Positions 26,840 through 35,922 of a stretch of 64,000 nucleotides of DNA are shown here, in pieces. The DNA comes from Cyanobacteria bacterium REEB417 (GTDB lineage Bacteria; Cyanobacteriota; Cyanobacteriia; PCC-6307; Cyanobiaceae), in NCBI GenBank assembly GCA_018970945.1, contig JAGWVJ010000002.1, positions 62,001 to 126,000 on the forward strand, in the 5' to 3' direction. The number at the start of each line of letters is the position of its first letter. Positions within the stretch are counted from its first letter, which is position 1. Made by a program: the position numbers and the translations under genes. Under the pieces are notes generated by a model. That model was given only the letters and a program-made list of their open reading frames with translations, ran no database searches and had not been told where the DNA came from.

Positions 26840-28873
26840 TCAGGCGGCAAGTCCGAGGGCTACAGCCGCTTCATCCAACAGGCGTTGCACGTAAGGGTGG
26901 ATGTCTCCGCCTCCCCCCACGTCGCCGACACAACCCCCCTGGCCAATGGCCCCGCCACCTGAACCGTGCAGCCTGGCCAGCCGCTCTGCAAGCGGCTGGC
27001 GCAATTCGTTGCCGGCAGCGTTGCGCACCACCAGATCGTCGCCCTCCTGCTGACACCAGTAAGTGCGCCGGTTTCGGTGCAGCACCACCACGGCCCTGTC
27101 GCGCTGGCTGGCTCGGAGCCCCACCAGTTCGAGCTGGAGACGCTCGTGGCCCTGCCACTGGTCCTGGACCAGCCGGTAGGCCACATCGACATAGGGTGGC
27201 AGGCCGGCCGGGCCCTGCCAGCGCCAGCCCATGGCTCTGGTGCGGGCGGGGCCCTGGCTGAGTTCAAGCTGCAGATGCCCGCCCCGCAGCACCGCGCTGT
27301 GCTCCACCCGGCAGGCGCGGCTCCAGAACACCGGGGCGGGCTGGCCGATGCCAAACGGGCCGAGGCGCTGGTGCTGCTGCCAGAAGCCGCGGTCGATGCT
27401 GCTGAGTCCCAGCAGGGCCTCGGGTTCCACCGGTAACCCCTGACCGTGCTGCTGCTGCCAGGTGGCGGCTAACCCGTTGAGATCGTGATGCAGGGCTGCC
27501 AGCGCTTCGGCCCGCACGCTGAAACCACCGGCCGCCGGGTGGCCGCCGAACCGCTCGAGGTGGTGCGAACAGGCCTGCAGCGCCGCATCGACGGCGAAGC
27601 CCTTGGGCGCGCGCACTGAGGCCCTCAGGCGACCGTCACCTTCGCTCGCCAGCAGGGCGGCAGGCTGGCCGAAGCGCTCGACCAGGCGGGCGGCCACGAT
27701 GCCGATCACGCCGTGATGCCAGTGGTTCTGGGCAATCAGCAGAAACGGACTGCGCCGTTCGCCATCGGCCTCAATCAGGGCCAGCGCTTCGGCTTCGATC
27801 GCGTCGCAGAGGTCGCGGCGCTGGCGATTGAGGGCCTCGCACTGCCGGGCCAGCTCCAGCGCCCGAGCCGTGTTGTCGGTGGTCAGCAGTTCCACCACCA
27901 GGGCCGGATCCCCAAGCCTTCCCACCGCATTGATGCGTGGCGCCAGCTTGAAACTCACGGCCTGGGCATCGAGCGCCTGATCATCAAGACCCGCCAGCTG
28001 CATCAGGGACTGCAGGCCGGGTAGGGGGCTGGCGGCCAGGCGCGGCAGTCCCTCCTGGAGCCAGCGGCGATTCACACCCTGCAGCGGAGCCATGTCGGCG
28101 ATGGTGCCGATGCAAAACAGATTGAGCGCGATGTCCAGCCCCTCGGCATCGCCAAGGGTTTCGCAGAGGGCGGCCGCCAGCACGTAAGCCAGTCCCACGC
28201 CGGCCAGCCCTCGGTAGGGGGAATCGCATGGCGTCACGGCCGGGTGCAGCAGCGCCAGGTGGGGCGGCAGCGTGGTGGGCAGGGTGTGGTGGTCCGTGAG
28301 GATCACCTCCAGCCTCAGTTCCTGGGCCTTTTCAAGGGCGGCGGCAGCGCTGACACCGTTGTCGACCGTGATCAGCAGGGTGATCGAGCGGCCCGCAAGC
28401 TCTTCCACCATCGCGGTGTTGAGCCCGTAGCCGTCGTTCATGCGGCTGGGGATCGCCGCCACGGGCCGGGCTCCAAGCCGTTGCAGCACGCCCACCAGCA
28501 GGGCGGTGCTGGTCATGCCATCGGCGTCATAGTCGCCACAGATCGCGATCGCCTCCTGCCGGCTGCAGGCCTGGCGCAGCCGCTGCACCGCCTTGTCCAG
28601 GTCGGCGAAATGGTCGCTCGCCGGCGGCGGCGGATCTGGCCGCAGCAAGGCCGCGATCGCTGCGGCGTCACAGTGTCCACGGCGCAGCAGCACTGCCACC
28701 AGTTCGGGCGCCAGCCCGGCGCGCCGGGCCAGTTGATCCAGTGAAGCGCTCTGCTGCGGCGTCAGGGGTTCAGGCAGCTGCCAGCGTTGCTCGTCGATCG
28801 GGGGCAGCAACGGGCACAGGCAACACCGATCCATTGTGCTGGCTGCCGCCGATTGGTCCAGGCGGTTCTCCAT
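26840..28873 (-). CDS. recJ: Single-stranded-DNA-specific exonuclease RecJ
   Basis: 5'-3' single-strand DNA exonuclease in recombination and mismatch or base-excision repair. 677 residues with the DHH-family motifs: CGDYDADGMTSTALL near residue 113, VDNGVSA, LTDHHTLP near 190, and the DHHA1 motif FGGHPAAGGFSV. A C-terminal OB-like domain follows GPFGIGQPAPVFW. The start at 28873 leaves a 29-bp divergent spacer to the CbbY-like gene; an ATG 13 codons in is an alternative. Confidence 0.95.
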   Translation of the reverse strand: MENRLDQSAAASTMDRCCLCPLLPPIDEQRWQLPEPLTPQQSASLDQLARRAGLAPELVAVLLRRGHCDAAAIAALLRPDPPPPASDHFADLDKAVQRLRQACSRQEAIAICGDYDADGMTSTALLVGVLQRLGARPVAAIPSRMNDGYGLNTAMVEELAGRSITLLITVDNGVSAAAALEKAQELRLEVILTDHHTLPTTLPPHLALLHPAVTPCDSPYRGLAGVGLAYVLAAALCETLGDAEGLDIALNLFCIGTIADMAPLQGVNRRWLQEGLPRLAASPLPGLQSLMQLAGLDDQALDAQAVSFKLAPRINAVGRLGDPALVVELLTTDNTARALELARQCEALNRQRRDLCDAIEAEALALIEADGERRSPFLLIAQNHWHHGVIGIVAARLVERFGQPAALLASEGDGRLRASVRAPKGFAVDAALQACSHHLERFGGHPAAGGFSVRAEALAALHHDLNGLAATWQQQHGQGLPVEPEALLGLSSIDRGFWQQHQRLGPFGIGQPAPVFWSRACRVEHSAVLRGGHLQLELSQGPARTRAMGWRWQGPAGLPPYVDVAYRLVQDQWQGHERLQLELVGLRASQRDRAVVVLHRNRRTYWCQQEGDDLVVRNAAGNELRQPLAERLARLHGSGGGAIGQGGCVGDVGGGGDIHPYVQRLLDEAAVALGLAA

Positions 28874-28902
28874 GGGACGCTTGGACCAGCAACGGGGTCG
28901 CT

Positions 28903-29661
28903 GTGGCCACGCTTCGGGCGCTGCTCTGGGATGTGGATGGCACCCTCGCCGAGACCGAGCGCGACGGTCACCGGCCGGCGTTCAACCGCGCCTTTGCGGA
29001 GGCGGGTTTGCCATTGCATTGGGATCCCCGGGGATACGGCCGCTGGCTCGCCATCAGCGGGGGCCGTGAACGCATCGCTGCCCAGCTGCACGAGCTGGAG
29101 GGTCAAGCACCCCAGCCGCAGCGGGTTGAGGCCCTGCAGGCAGCCAAGCAGGGTCATTACCGCAACCTGATGCAGCAAGGCTGTCTGCAGCTGCGACCTG
29201 GTGTCGTCGACCTGCTGCGCGAGGCCCATCAGGCCGGCCTCTGCCAGGTGATCGTGACCACCAGCTCGCGTGCCGCCATCAGCGCCCTGATGGACCATCT
29301 TCTGGGGCCCTTGGAGCCGGTGTTCCGTTTCTGGGTCTGTGGTGACGACGTGGGCCGCAAGAAACCTCATCCGGAGGCCTATGTGCAGGCGCTGCAGCGG
29401 CTGCTGGCGGACGGCCTGGTGGCTGATCCCGCCGAGCTGCTGGTGATCGAAGATTCCGATAACGGCCTGCGGGCGGCCCGTGCCGCCGGGCTGTCCTGTG
29501 TGGTCACCTGCAGCCATTACAGCTCCCTGGGGTCGTTGGCTGATCCGGATAGGGCCGCTGCGGTGGTCAGTCAGCTGGGGCCCCCGTCCCGGGTGCTGCA
29601 CGGTCCGGCTTGCCAGGACGGCCAGATCACGCTCTCCTATCTGCAGTCCCTGGTGCGCTGA
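28903..29661 (+). CDS. cbbY: HAD phosphatase, CbbY-like (xylulose-1,5-bisphosphate type)
   Basis: 252 residues. HAD motif I is LLWDVDGTLAETERDGHRPA (residues 7-26), followed by the CbbY-like cap AFNRAFAEAGLPLHWDPRGY and SGGRERI; motif II is VTTSSRA, the motif III lysine lies in DVGRKKPHPEAY, and motif IV is VIEDSDNGLRAARAAGL. CbbY removes xylulose-1,5-bisphosphate, an inhibitory by-product of RuBisCO. The start is a GTG at 28903; no ATG fits. It is followed closely by ycf20-like and glycerate kinase genes, a plausible carbon-fixation repair cluster. Confidence 0.85.
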   Translation: MATLRALLWDVDGTLAETERDGHRPAFNRAFAEAGLPLHWDPRGYGRWLAISGGRERIAAQLHELEGQAPQPQRVEALQAAKQGHYRNLMQQGCLQLRPGVVDLLREAHQAGLCQVIVTTSSRAAISALMDHLLGPLEPVFRFWVCGDDVGRKKPHPEAYVQALQRLLADGLVADPAELLVIEDSDNGLRAARAAGLSCVVTCSHYSSLGSLADPDRAAAVVSQLGPPSRVLHGPACQDGQITLSYLQSLVR

Positions 29662-29670
29662 GCCGCTCGG

Positions 29671-30018
29671 ATGACCCGCCTGCCCCTGCAGCAGACCCGC
29701 TACCAACGCCTGCAGCAGGGTCTGTTCTCGGAGCTGTTCGCCGGTTGGGGGCGCAGCTGGCGGGAGCGCAGTCTGCAGCTGCTTGCCTTGCTGGGTGGCT
29801 ATTACCTGGGCTCCAATCTCACGGTCTACGTGCTGGATCGCATCCCGGGGGGGCGTCCCAGTGTGGTGCTCGTGATGGTGCTGCTGGTGGAACTGCTGGT
29901 GCGCCTGCGCAGCCGTTGTGTTCGGGGCCGGCCGCCGCTGGGCTGGGTCTTGATCGACAACCTGCGCCTCGGTGCCGTGTATTCGGTGGTGTTGGAGGCC
30001 TTCAAGCTGGGAACCTGA
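29671..30018 (+). CDS. ycf20: Ycf20-like (DUF565) membrane protein
   Basis: 115 residues starting MTRLPLQQTRYQRL, then RERSLQLLALLGGYYLGSNL, a second hydrophobic helix, and the conserved end IDNLRLGAVYSVVLEAFKLG. The pattern N.xxLG..Y...L.AFKLG is typical of DUF565/Ycf20, which in plants affects non-photochemical quenching. It lies 9 bp after the CbbY-like gene, and its stop overlaps the next ATG (TGATG). Confidence 0.88.
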   Translation: MTRLPLQQTRYQRLQQGLFSELFAGWGRSWRERSLQLLALLGGYYLGSNLTVYVLDRIPGGRPSVVLVMVLLVELLVRLRSRCVRGRPPLGWVLIDNLRLGAVYSVVLEAFKLGT

Positions 30019-30929
30019 TGCCCGAAGCCGACGTCAGGACCCAGTGGAGCGCGCGGTTGCAACGGCTCGAGACGCCACCCGCCATGGATCCGCTGCTGCT
30101 CAGTGACCTGGTGCTGCCGTTGCTGAGCTGGCTGGAGCAGCGTTGCGCTGATCGGCAGCACCGCGTCGTGATCGGGCTCACGGCTCCTGTCGGCTGCGGC
30201 AAGAGCACCCTGGCGGGCCAGCTGGTTCAACTGGCCCGTTTGCTGCCGTTGCGTTTGGCCGTGGTCTCGATCGATGACGCCTACAGACCCTGGGCCGAGC
30301 GGCGCGCGCGCCTGGAGGGCAATCCCTTTGGGGTCAACCGGGTCCCACCAGGCAGCCATGATCCAGGTCTGCTCACCGCCGCCATTGGGGCCTGGCGTGG
30401 GGGTGGGCCGCTGTGCCTCCCCCGTTTTGACAAGCGGCGCAACCAGGGCCACGGGGATCGAACCACGCCCATCACCGTGGCGGCTGATGCGCTCTTGCTG
30501 GAGGGCTGGCTGGTGGGAATCGAGCCGATGGGTGCAGCCAGACTCAACGGCTGGCTGAGCTCGGGGACCACGGGCCTCAGCGATGCGGAGCGCCGTTGGC
30601 TGCCCCGCTGGAACGGGGCCCTTGAGGCCTATCGGCCGCTGTGGGCCTGTTGTGACGGTTTCTGGGTGCTGCAACCGGACCACTGGAGCCGGGTCGCCCG
30701 TTGGCGAATGCAGGCCGAAGCCAGGCAACGGCGCCACGGTCAGGGGGCGATGGCGGCACGTGAGGTAAGGAGTCTGGTGCGCGCCAGCCTGGCCTCACTG
30801 CCGCCCGTGCTGTACCACCCAGCCCTGTTGAAGCGGGCCATGGCCGTGGCCACCCTGGATGGCCGGCGGCGTTGTCTGAGGGTCGAACCCGGCGCTCAGG
30901 CTTCGGTTTCGTCGTCGTTGATCGGATAG
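30018..30929 (+). CDS. glyK: D-glycerate 3-kinase, plant type
   Basis: Last step of photorespiration, phosphorylating glycerate to 3-phosphoglycerate. 303 residues, P-loop [12 protein letters not shown] near residues 53-62, Walker-B-like [11 protein letters not shown], and [15 protein letters not shown], the substrate segment of the GLYK family. The start overlaps the ycf20 stop by one base. Its 3' end runs 34 bp into the convergent rpmF gene, so the two coding ends overlap. Confidence 0.9.
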   Translation: MPEADVRTQWSARLQRLETPPAMDPLLLSDLVLPLLSWLEQRCADRQHRVVIGLTAPVGCGKSTLAGQLVQLARLLPLRLAVVSIDDAYRPWAERRARLEGNPFGVNRVPPGSHDPGLLTAAIGAWRGGGPLCLPRFDKRRNQGHGDRTTPITVAADALLLEGWLVGIEPMGAARLNGWLSSGTTGLSDAERRWLPRWNGALEAYRPLWACCDGFWVLQPDHWSRVARWRMQAEARQRRHGQGAMAAREVRSLVRASLASLPPVLYHPALLKRAMAVATLDGRRRCLRVEPGAQASVSSSLIG

Positions 30930-31069
30930 ACAAAGCCTTGGGCGCGGCCGCTGAGCACGGCTTTGCCAATCGACAGAGCCTTCTGGGCTGCCATGGAGGC
31001 CTTGGCCTTCCAATGGGCATGGCGCTGATTGCGCTTGCCTTTGGAGGTCTTTTTCTTGGGAACAGCCAT
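30896..31069 (-). CDS. rpmF: 50S ribosomal protein L32
   Basis: 57 residues: [20 protein letters not shown], then [20 protein letters not shown] and a short acidic end DDETEA. The basic N-terminus and the cyanobacterial form without the CxxC pair of other L32 proteins make the call firm. Too short to stand out among long frames. Its 3' end overlaps the glycerate kinase gene by 34 bp; it is divergent from ftsH. Confidence 0.95.
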   Translation of the reverse strand: MAVPKKKTSKGKRNQRHAHWKAKASMAAQKALSIGKAVLSGRAQGFVYPINDDETEA

Positions 31070-31155
31070 CCCGCTACCCGGTTGCCAAACGACAATCTTG
31101 TGGTGCCGGCTGGCCTTTCGTCAAATCGCTAAACTCTGTTGAAAACAACACCCCT

Positions 31156-33048
31156 GTGGGCGCAAGCGTTCCTGGCTTCTCCTCAACGCTGCTGACCGCT
31201 GCGAAACCTGTCATCCCCATCGCAACCCAATCTGCCGGGCCATCGCAGTCAGCCCCTGCAGCACCAGCGAAGTCAGGTTCAGCTGCACCTGGGACGTCAG
31301 CGGCCTCTCCCACCTACAGCCAGCTGCTCAAGGATCTGCAGGCCGGTCGGGTCCGTGAGCTGGAACTCTCCCCGGCCCGCCGCGAGGTCTCGGTCCGCTA
31401 CGCCAACGGCCAGACGGCCAAGGTCAGCATCTTTCATAACGACCAGACCCTGTTGCAGACAGCCCAGCAGGCGCGGGTGCCACTCAATGTGCGCGATGAC
31501 CGTCAGGAGGCAGCGACGGCTTCCTTCGTGGCCAACGGGGTCCTGGTTCTGCTCCTGCTGCTGGGACTCGGGCTGTTGTTGCGCCGTTCGGCCCAGATGG
31601 CCAACCGTGCCCTCGGCTTCGGACGCACCCAGGCCCGGGTCCTTGAGGACGTTTCGGCGCCGGTGCGCTTTGAGGATGTGGCCGGTATCGCCGAGGCCAA
31701 ACAGGAGCTGCAGGAGGTCGTGACCTTTCTGCGCGCTCCCGAGCGCTACACCGCGGTCGGCGCCAGGATTCCCAAGGGTGTGCTGCTGGTGGGCCCCCCC
31801 GGCACCGGCAAGACCCTTCTGGCCCGGGCCATCGCCGGCGAGGCGGGAGTGCCCTTCTTTTCGATGGCGGCGTCCGAGTTCGTGGAGCTGTTCGTCGGGG
31901 TCGGGGCCAGCCGGGTGCGTGATCTGTTCCGCAAGGCCAAGGCCAAGGCACCTTGCATCATTTTCATCGACGAGATCGATGCCGTCGGCCGTCAGCGCGG
32001 TGCCGGCATCGGGGGGGGCAACGACGAGCGCGAGCAGACCCTCAACCAGCTGCTCACCGAGATGGATGGCTTCGAAGACAATTCCGGAGTGATCCTGCTG
32101 GCTGCCACCAACCGCGCCGATGTGCTCGATTCGGCGCTGATGCGGCCAGGGCGGTTTGACCGGCGCATCACGGTGGACCTGCCCGACCGCCGCGGTCGCG
32201 AAGAGATTCTCGCGGTTCACGCCCGCACCAGGCCGCTGGCCAGTGGGGTCAACCTGGCCGACTGGGCCGCCCGCACCCCCGGATTCTCAGGGGCGGATCT
32301 GGCCAATCTGCTGAATGAAGCAGCGATTCTGACGGCGCGGCGTCAGCAGCAGCAGGTCGACGACGGGGCCCTCACCGATGCGCTTGAGCGCATCACCATG
32401 GGGCTGAGTGTCGCCCCGTTGCAGGACAGCGCCAAGAAACGTCTGATCGCTTATCACGAGATCGGCCATGCCCTGGTCACCACCCTGCTGCCTGCCGCCG
32501 ACAAGCTCGACAAGGTGACCCTTTTGCCCCGAGCCGGCGGTGTGGGTGGCTTCGCCCGCACCCTGCCCGATGAGGAGATACTCGATTCGGGGCTCATCAC
32601 CCGCGCCTTTCTCAAGGCCAGGCTGGTTGTGGCCCTGGCTGGCCGGGCCGCCGAGCTGGTGGTCTTCGGTCCCAGTGAGGTGACCCAGGGGGCTGCCGGT
32701 GACCTGGACCTGGTGGCTCAGATCAGCCGCACCATGGTGACCCGCTATGGATTCTCCAGTCTCGGGCCCGTGGCACTCGAGGGGGAGAGCGCCGAGGTCT
32801 TTCTAGGCCGCGACTGGTTGCGGAGCGATCCCCAGTATTCGGAGCAGACCGGCCGGCGTATCGATGCCCAGGTGCAGGATCTGGCCCGCCAGGCTCTGGC
32901 TGAAGCCGTTGCCCTTCTGACCCCACGGCGGGTGCTCATGGATCAGCTGGTCGAGCTGCTGATCGGCGAGGAGACCATTGAGGGTCCCCGCTTCCGGGAG
33001 CTGGTGGCCCGTCACGAGCAGGCCGAATGTCAGCTGGTGTCTGCCTGA
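31156..33048 (+). CDS. ftsH: FtsH-family ATP-dependent zinc metalloprotease
   Basis: 630 residues from a GTG at 31156. AAA domain: Walker [15 protein letters not shown] near residue 212, Walker [16 protein letters not shown], second region of homology [20 protein letters not shown]. The zinc site is HEIGH near residue 434 (usually HEAGH). Only one membrane helix is evident ([14 protein letters not shown], about residues 127-142); the first 60 residues are polar and Ala/Pro/Ser-rich, so the usual first helix is missing. No start further upstream is in frame. FtsH degrades damaged photosystem II D1 and other membrane proteins; this may be the FtsH1/FtsH4-like type. Confidence 0.93.
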   Translation: MGASVPGFSSTLLTAAKPVIPIATQSAGPSQSAPAAPAKSGSAAPGTSAASPTYSQLLKDLQAGRVRELELSPARREVSVRYANGQTAKVSIFHNDQTLLQTAQQARVPLNVRDDRQEAATASFVANGVLVLLLLLGLGLLLRRSAQMANRALGFGRTQARVLEDVSAPVRFEDVAGIAEAKQELQEVVTFLRAPERYTAVGARIPKGVLLVGPPGTGKTLLARAIAGEAGVPFFSMAASEFVELFVGVGASRVRDLFRKAKAKAPCIIFIDEIDAVGRQRGAGIGGGNDEREQTLNQLLTEMDGFEDNSGVILLAATNRADVLDSALMRPGRFDRRITVDLPDRRGREEILAVHARTRPLASGVNLADWAARTPGFSGADLANLLNEAAILTARRQQQQVDDGALTDALERITMGLSVAPLQDSAKKRLIAYHEIGHALVTTLLPAADKLDKVTLLPRAGGVGGFARTLPDEEILDSGLITRAFLKARLVVALAGRAAELVVFGPSEVTQGAAGDLDLVAQISRTMVTRYGFSSLGPVALEGESAEVFLGRDWLRSDPQYSEQTGRRIDAQVQDLARQALAEAVALLTPRRVLMDQLVELLIGEETIEGPRFRELVARHEQAECQLVSA

Positions 33049-33050
33049 TC

Positions 33051-34079
33051 TCAGTCCGATTGCCCAGCTGCTGCGTCGAGGCCGGTCGCGAAGCGGATGT
33101 CGAGACTTCGCAGATGGGTCTGCAGACCGGCATCCTGAACCGGCAGCAGCGTGGCCGCCCTGCCACTCTGATTGACGTGAGAGTGCCAGTGCCCCGGCGG
33201 GGTGATAAATGCCCCTCCCGCTTCCCAGTCGATCCGCTGTGGGTTGTGGATCGTGCCGTCGTCGTTGAGTTCGGTGCCCACCAGGGTGTACACCCCAGGG
33301 TCGCAATCGATGATCAGATCAAGGGCTACCGACTGGTGCCTGTGGGGAGCCTGAACGGCTCCTGACGGCACCATGCCGTACATGGCCCAGAGCACATGGG
33401 TCACGGTGCGGCTGGCGGGCAGATCGCTGTTGGCCAGCAACAGGCTGAGTCTGTTGCTGCGGCTGCTCCCCGGCGCCGCCGCAAGCCGGCCGAGTTCCTG
33501 GTTCAGCCAGCTGGCGGGGTAGAGAGTGGCTTCGAATCGCGGTGCTGTGGGCATCGCGCCCAGGTGGCTCAGCAGAGGTGCGTCATGCACCCAGTAAAGA
33601 ACGCTGGTGGTGTGGGCCTGCAGCAGCGGGGCTTCACCGCAGGGCAGCACAAACAGATCACCGGCTTCCCAACTCAGGTTCACCGCCGGGCTGCCGTTGC
33701 CGGCGCTGCGCAGGCAGGTGCCCTGGCCACGAAGCACATAAAACAGGGAGCTGGTGGCAGCAGCTGGGGTCTTGATCTCTTCGGCCGCAGCGATCCGCAC
33801 AAAGTGGGCTGCCAGGGCCGGACTCGTCGCCGGACCGGGCATCCCCAGCTCGGCACTCAGATCGAGCGGAATCACCGAACTCGGCCCCTGGCGGTGCAGG
33901 TCCGCTCCCCAGGAGCGGTAGGGAATGGGCTCGGTGAGCCCACTGCGCACAGGATTGGCTGCCTGACGATAGTCAAACAGCAGGGCCTTGCTGCCGGCCC
34001 CTGCATCCTTCGCATTGCGCTCGCTCTTGGAGGACTCCAAAGGGCTGGTCGCCATGGTCAGCTCCGGTGTCTGTGTCAT
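33051..34079 (-). CDS. Bicupin protein, gentisate-dioxygenase-like
   Basis: About 342 residues with two cupin domains. The second carries a plausible metal site, QAPHRHQSVALDLIID (HxH) and ITPPGHWHSHVN, and the first (FYVLRGQGTCL ... WEAGDLFVLPCGEAP) has lost the histidines. The overall pattern is like gentisate 1,2-dioxygenase and related double cupins, but no aromatic-degradation gene is nearby, so the substrate is unknown. Start ATG 34079 (MTQTPELT) is favoured; ATG 34055 is possible. It is downstream of thrC and the MoaD-like gene on the same strand and convergent with ftsH. Confidence 0.8.
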   Translation of the reverse strand: MTQTPELTMATSPLESSKSERNAKDAGAGSKALLFDYRQAANPVRSGLTEPIPYRSWGADLHRQGPSSVIPLDLSAELGMPGPATSPALAAHFVRIAAAEEIKTPAAATSSLFYVLRGQGTCLRSAGNGSPAVNLSWEAGDLFVLPCGEAPLLQAHTTSVLYWVHDAPLLSHLGAMPTAPRFEATLYPASWLNQELGRLAAAPGSSRSNRLSLLLANSDLPASRTVTHVLWAMYGMVPSGAVQAPHRHQSVALDLIIDCDPGVYTLVGTELNDDGTIHNPQRIDWEAGGAFITPPGHWHSHVNQSGRAATLLPVQDAGLQTHLRSLDIRFATGLDAAAGQSD

Positions 34080-34210
34080 TGCGTCGTCTCTGCCCGGCCA
34101 TCGAACGCGGCACGGCATGGGTGCCAAGGGTTCAGGCTATTGAGCGGTGGCAGGGACCGTTGACCTCAGAACCGGCCGATGATCGACCCTGGGGGGCTGC
34201 AAGGTCAGGA

Positions 34211-34486
34211 TCAGCCACCGGCCACTGCTGGCACGATGCTGACCTCATCACCGTCGCTCAGGAGCGTCTGCTGGTTGTCGAGGAAGCGAATGTCCTCGCT
34301 GTTCACGTAGACGTTGAGAAATCGCCGTAACTTGCCGCCCTCATCGCACAGGCGGGCCTTCAGGCCTGGATACCGGGCATCGAGGGCATCAATCAAAGCG
34401 TCGACGCTGGCCGCTTCCAGGGAAGCTGTGGCTTCGTCGTTGGTGAACTTCTGGAGCGGGGTCGGAATCAGAACCTGGACGGCCAT
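34211..34486 (-). CDS. MoaD/ThiS-family sulfur carrier protein
   Basis: 91 residues with a ubiquitin-like fold pattern and the essential terminal Gly-Gly (SIVPAVAGG). The core reads [20 protein letters not shown], then [16 protein letters not shown] and [15 protein letters not shown]. Such carriers are adenylated by an E1-like enzyme and hold sulfur as a thiocarboxylate. It lies 30 bp after thrC, an arrangement seen in several bacteria, where the carrier may serve amino-acid sulfur transfer instead of molybdopterin synthesis. No MoeB/ThiF-like enzyme is in the window. Confidence 0.9.
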   Translation of the reverse strand: MAVQVLIPTPLQKFTNDEATASLEAASVDALIDALDARYPGLKARLCDEGGKLRRFLNVYVNSEDIRFLDNQQTLLSDGDEVSIVPAVAGG

Positions 34487-34516
34487 GGTGAAAGGAACAG
34501 TCGGCGAATACGGGCG

Positions 34517-35875
34517 TCAGTGCTGGGCCTGGGCCTGTTGCCAGGCGGCCTTGAAGCTGTCGAGCTGGGCTTCGATCGTGAAGGGAGCGCCGATCGCGTC
34601 GGCCACGGCCTCGGTGGTCTTGAGGCCATTGCCCGTGATGTAGGCCACGGTGGTCTCATTGGAATCGATCTTGCCCTCTTCGACAAGCTTCTTCAGCACG
34701 GCGATGGTGGTGCCGCCGGCGGTTTCGGTGAAGACGCCTTCGGTTTCGGCCAGCAGCTTGATCCCCTCGACGATGTCGGCATCGCCCACGGCAGCAATGC
34801 TGCCGCCGGTTCGGTTGGCGATGTCGATCGCATAGGGACCGTCGGCGGGGTTGCCGATGGCGATCGACTTGGCAATGGTGTTGGGTTTGACCGGAGTGAT
34901 GAAGTCGCGACCTGCGGCGAAGGCCTGGGCGATTGGGCTGCACCCTTCGGCCTGGGCGCCACTGAAGCGAACGGCCTTGTCATCGACGAGGCCGACCTTG
35001 ATGAACTCGTCGAATCCCTTGCGGATCTTGGTGAACAACGAGCCAGACGCCAGGGGCGCCACGATGTGGTCTGGCAGCTGCCAGCCGAGCTGTTCAATCA
35101 CCTCGTACCCCAGGGTCTTGGATCCCTCGGAGTAATAGGGACGCAGGTTGATGTTGACGAAGCCCCAGCCGAAGGTGTTGGCCACCTCTGAGCACAGACG
35201 GTTCACCTGGTCGTAGTTGCCCTTCACCGCCATCAGGGTGGGGTTGTAGATCAGGGTGCCGAGCACTTTGCCCAGCTCGAGGTCGCTGGGAATGAACACG
35301 CAGCACTCAAGGCCCGCGTGGGCGGCGATCGCCGCGGTCGAATTGGCCAGGTTGCCGGTCGAGGCGCAGCTCACCGTGGTGAAGCCCAGCTCGCGGGCGC
35401 GGGTCAGCGCCACGGAGACGACCCGATCCTTGAAGGACAGCGTCGGCATGTTGACGCCGTCGTTCTTGATGAACAGGTTCTTCAGTCCAAGGCGTCGGGC
35501 AAGATTGTTGGCCTTGAGCAATGGGGTGAATCCGGTGCCGACGTCGATCGGATCACCCTGGATCGGCAGAAAGTCGCGATAACGCCAGATCGAGGCGGGT
35601 CCCGCTTCGATGGTGGCCCGGCTGACCCGCGCCCTGATGGCCTCATAGTCGTAAACCACCTCAAGCGGGCCAAAGCAGACGTCTTCGCAGACGTGGCGGG
35701 CGCTGGCTTCGTAGGCGTGGCCGCATTCCTTGCAGCGCAGCCCCGTGAAGGTGGGTCCGGTCGTGGGAGAGCAGGCGAGGGTGGCTGTCAACAACTTCTC
35801 CAGCACTGGCAGGAGGCTAACAGCGCTGGGCAAAGGGTTTGTAAAAAGCCGATCAGGGAAATCGGGTATAGACAC
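34517..35875 (-). CDS. thrC: Threonine synthase
   Basis: PLP enzyme converting O-phosphohomoserine to threonine. Up to 452 residues. A zinc-ribbon-like N-terminus (LRCKECGHAYEASARHVCED) precedes the fold; the PLP lysine is in MPTLSFKDRVVSVAL, and the phosphate loop CASTGNLANSTAA is present. The GTG at 35875 starts an N-terminus about 25 residues longer than usual; a TTG close to LLTATLACSP is a likely alternative. A MoaD-like carrier gene follows within 30 bp, which raises the question of a sulfur-transfer side function. Confidence 0.94.
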   Translation of the reverse strand: MSIPDFPDRLFTNPLPSAVSLLPVLEKLLTATLACSPTTGPTFTGLRCKECGHAYEASARHVCEDVCFGPLEVVYDYEAIRARVSRATIEAGPASIWRYRDFLPIQGDPIDVGTGFTPLLKANNLARRLGLKNLFIKNDGVNMPTLSFKDRVVSVALTRARELGFTTVSCASTGNLANSTAAIAAHAGLECCVFIPSDLELGKVLGTLIYNPTLMAVKGNYDQVNRLCSEVANTFGWGFVNINLRPYYSEGSKTLGYEVIEQLGWQLPDHIVAPLASGSLFTKIRKGFDEFIKVGLVDDKAVRFSGAQAEGCSPIAQAFAAGRDFITPVKPNTIAKSIAIGNPADGPYAIDIANRTGGSIAAVGDADIVEGIKLLAETEGVFTETAGGTTIAVLKKLVEEGKIDSNETTVAYITGNGLKTTEAVADAIGAPFTIEAQLDSFKAAWQQAQAQH

Positions 35876-35922
35876 CCTGCGTGCCCCCTTGTCGTTCGCG
35901 ATGTGCTGTCTAGCTTCGGGCG

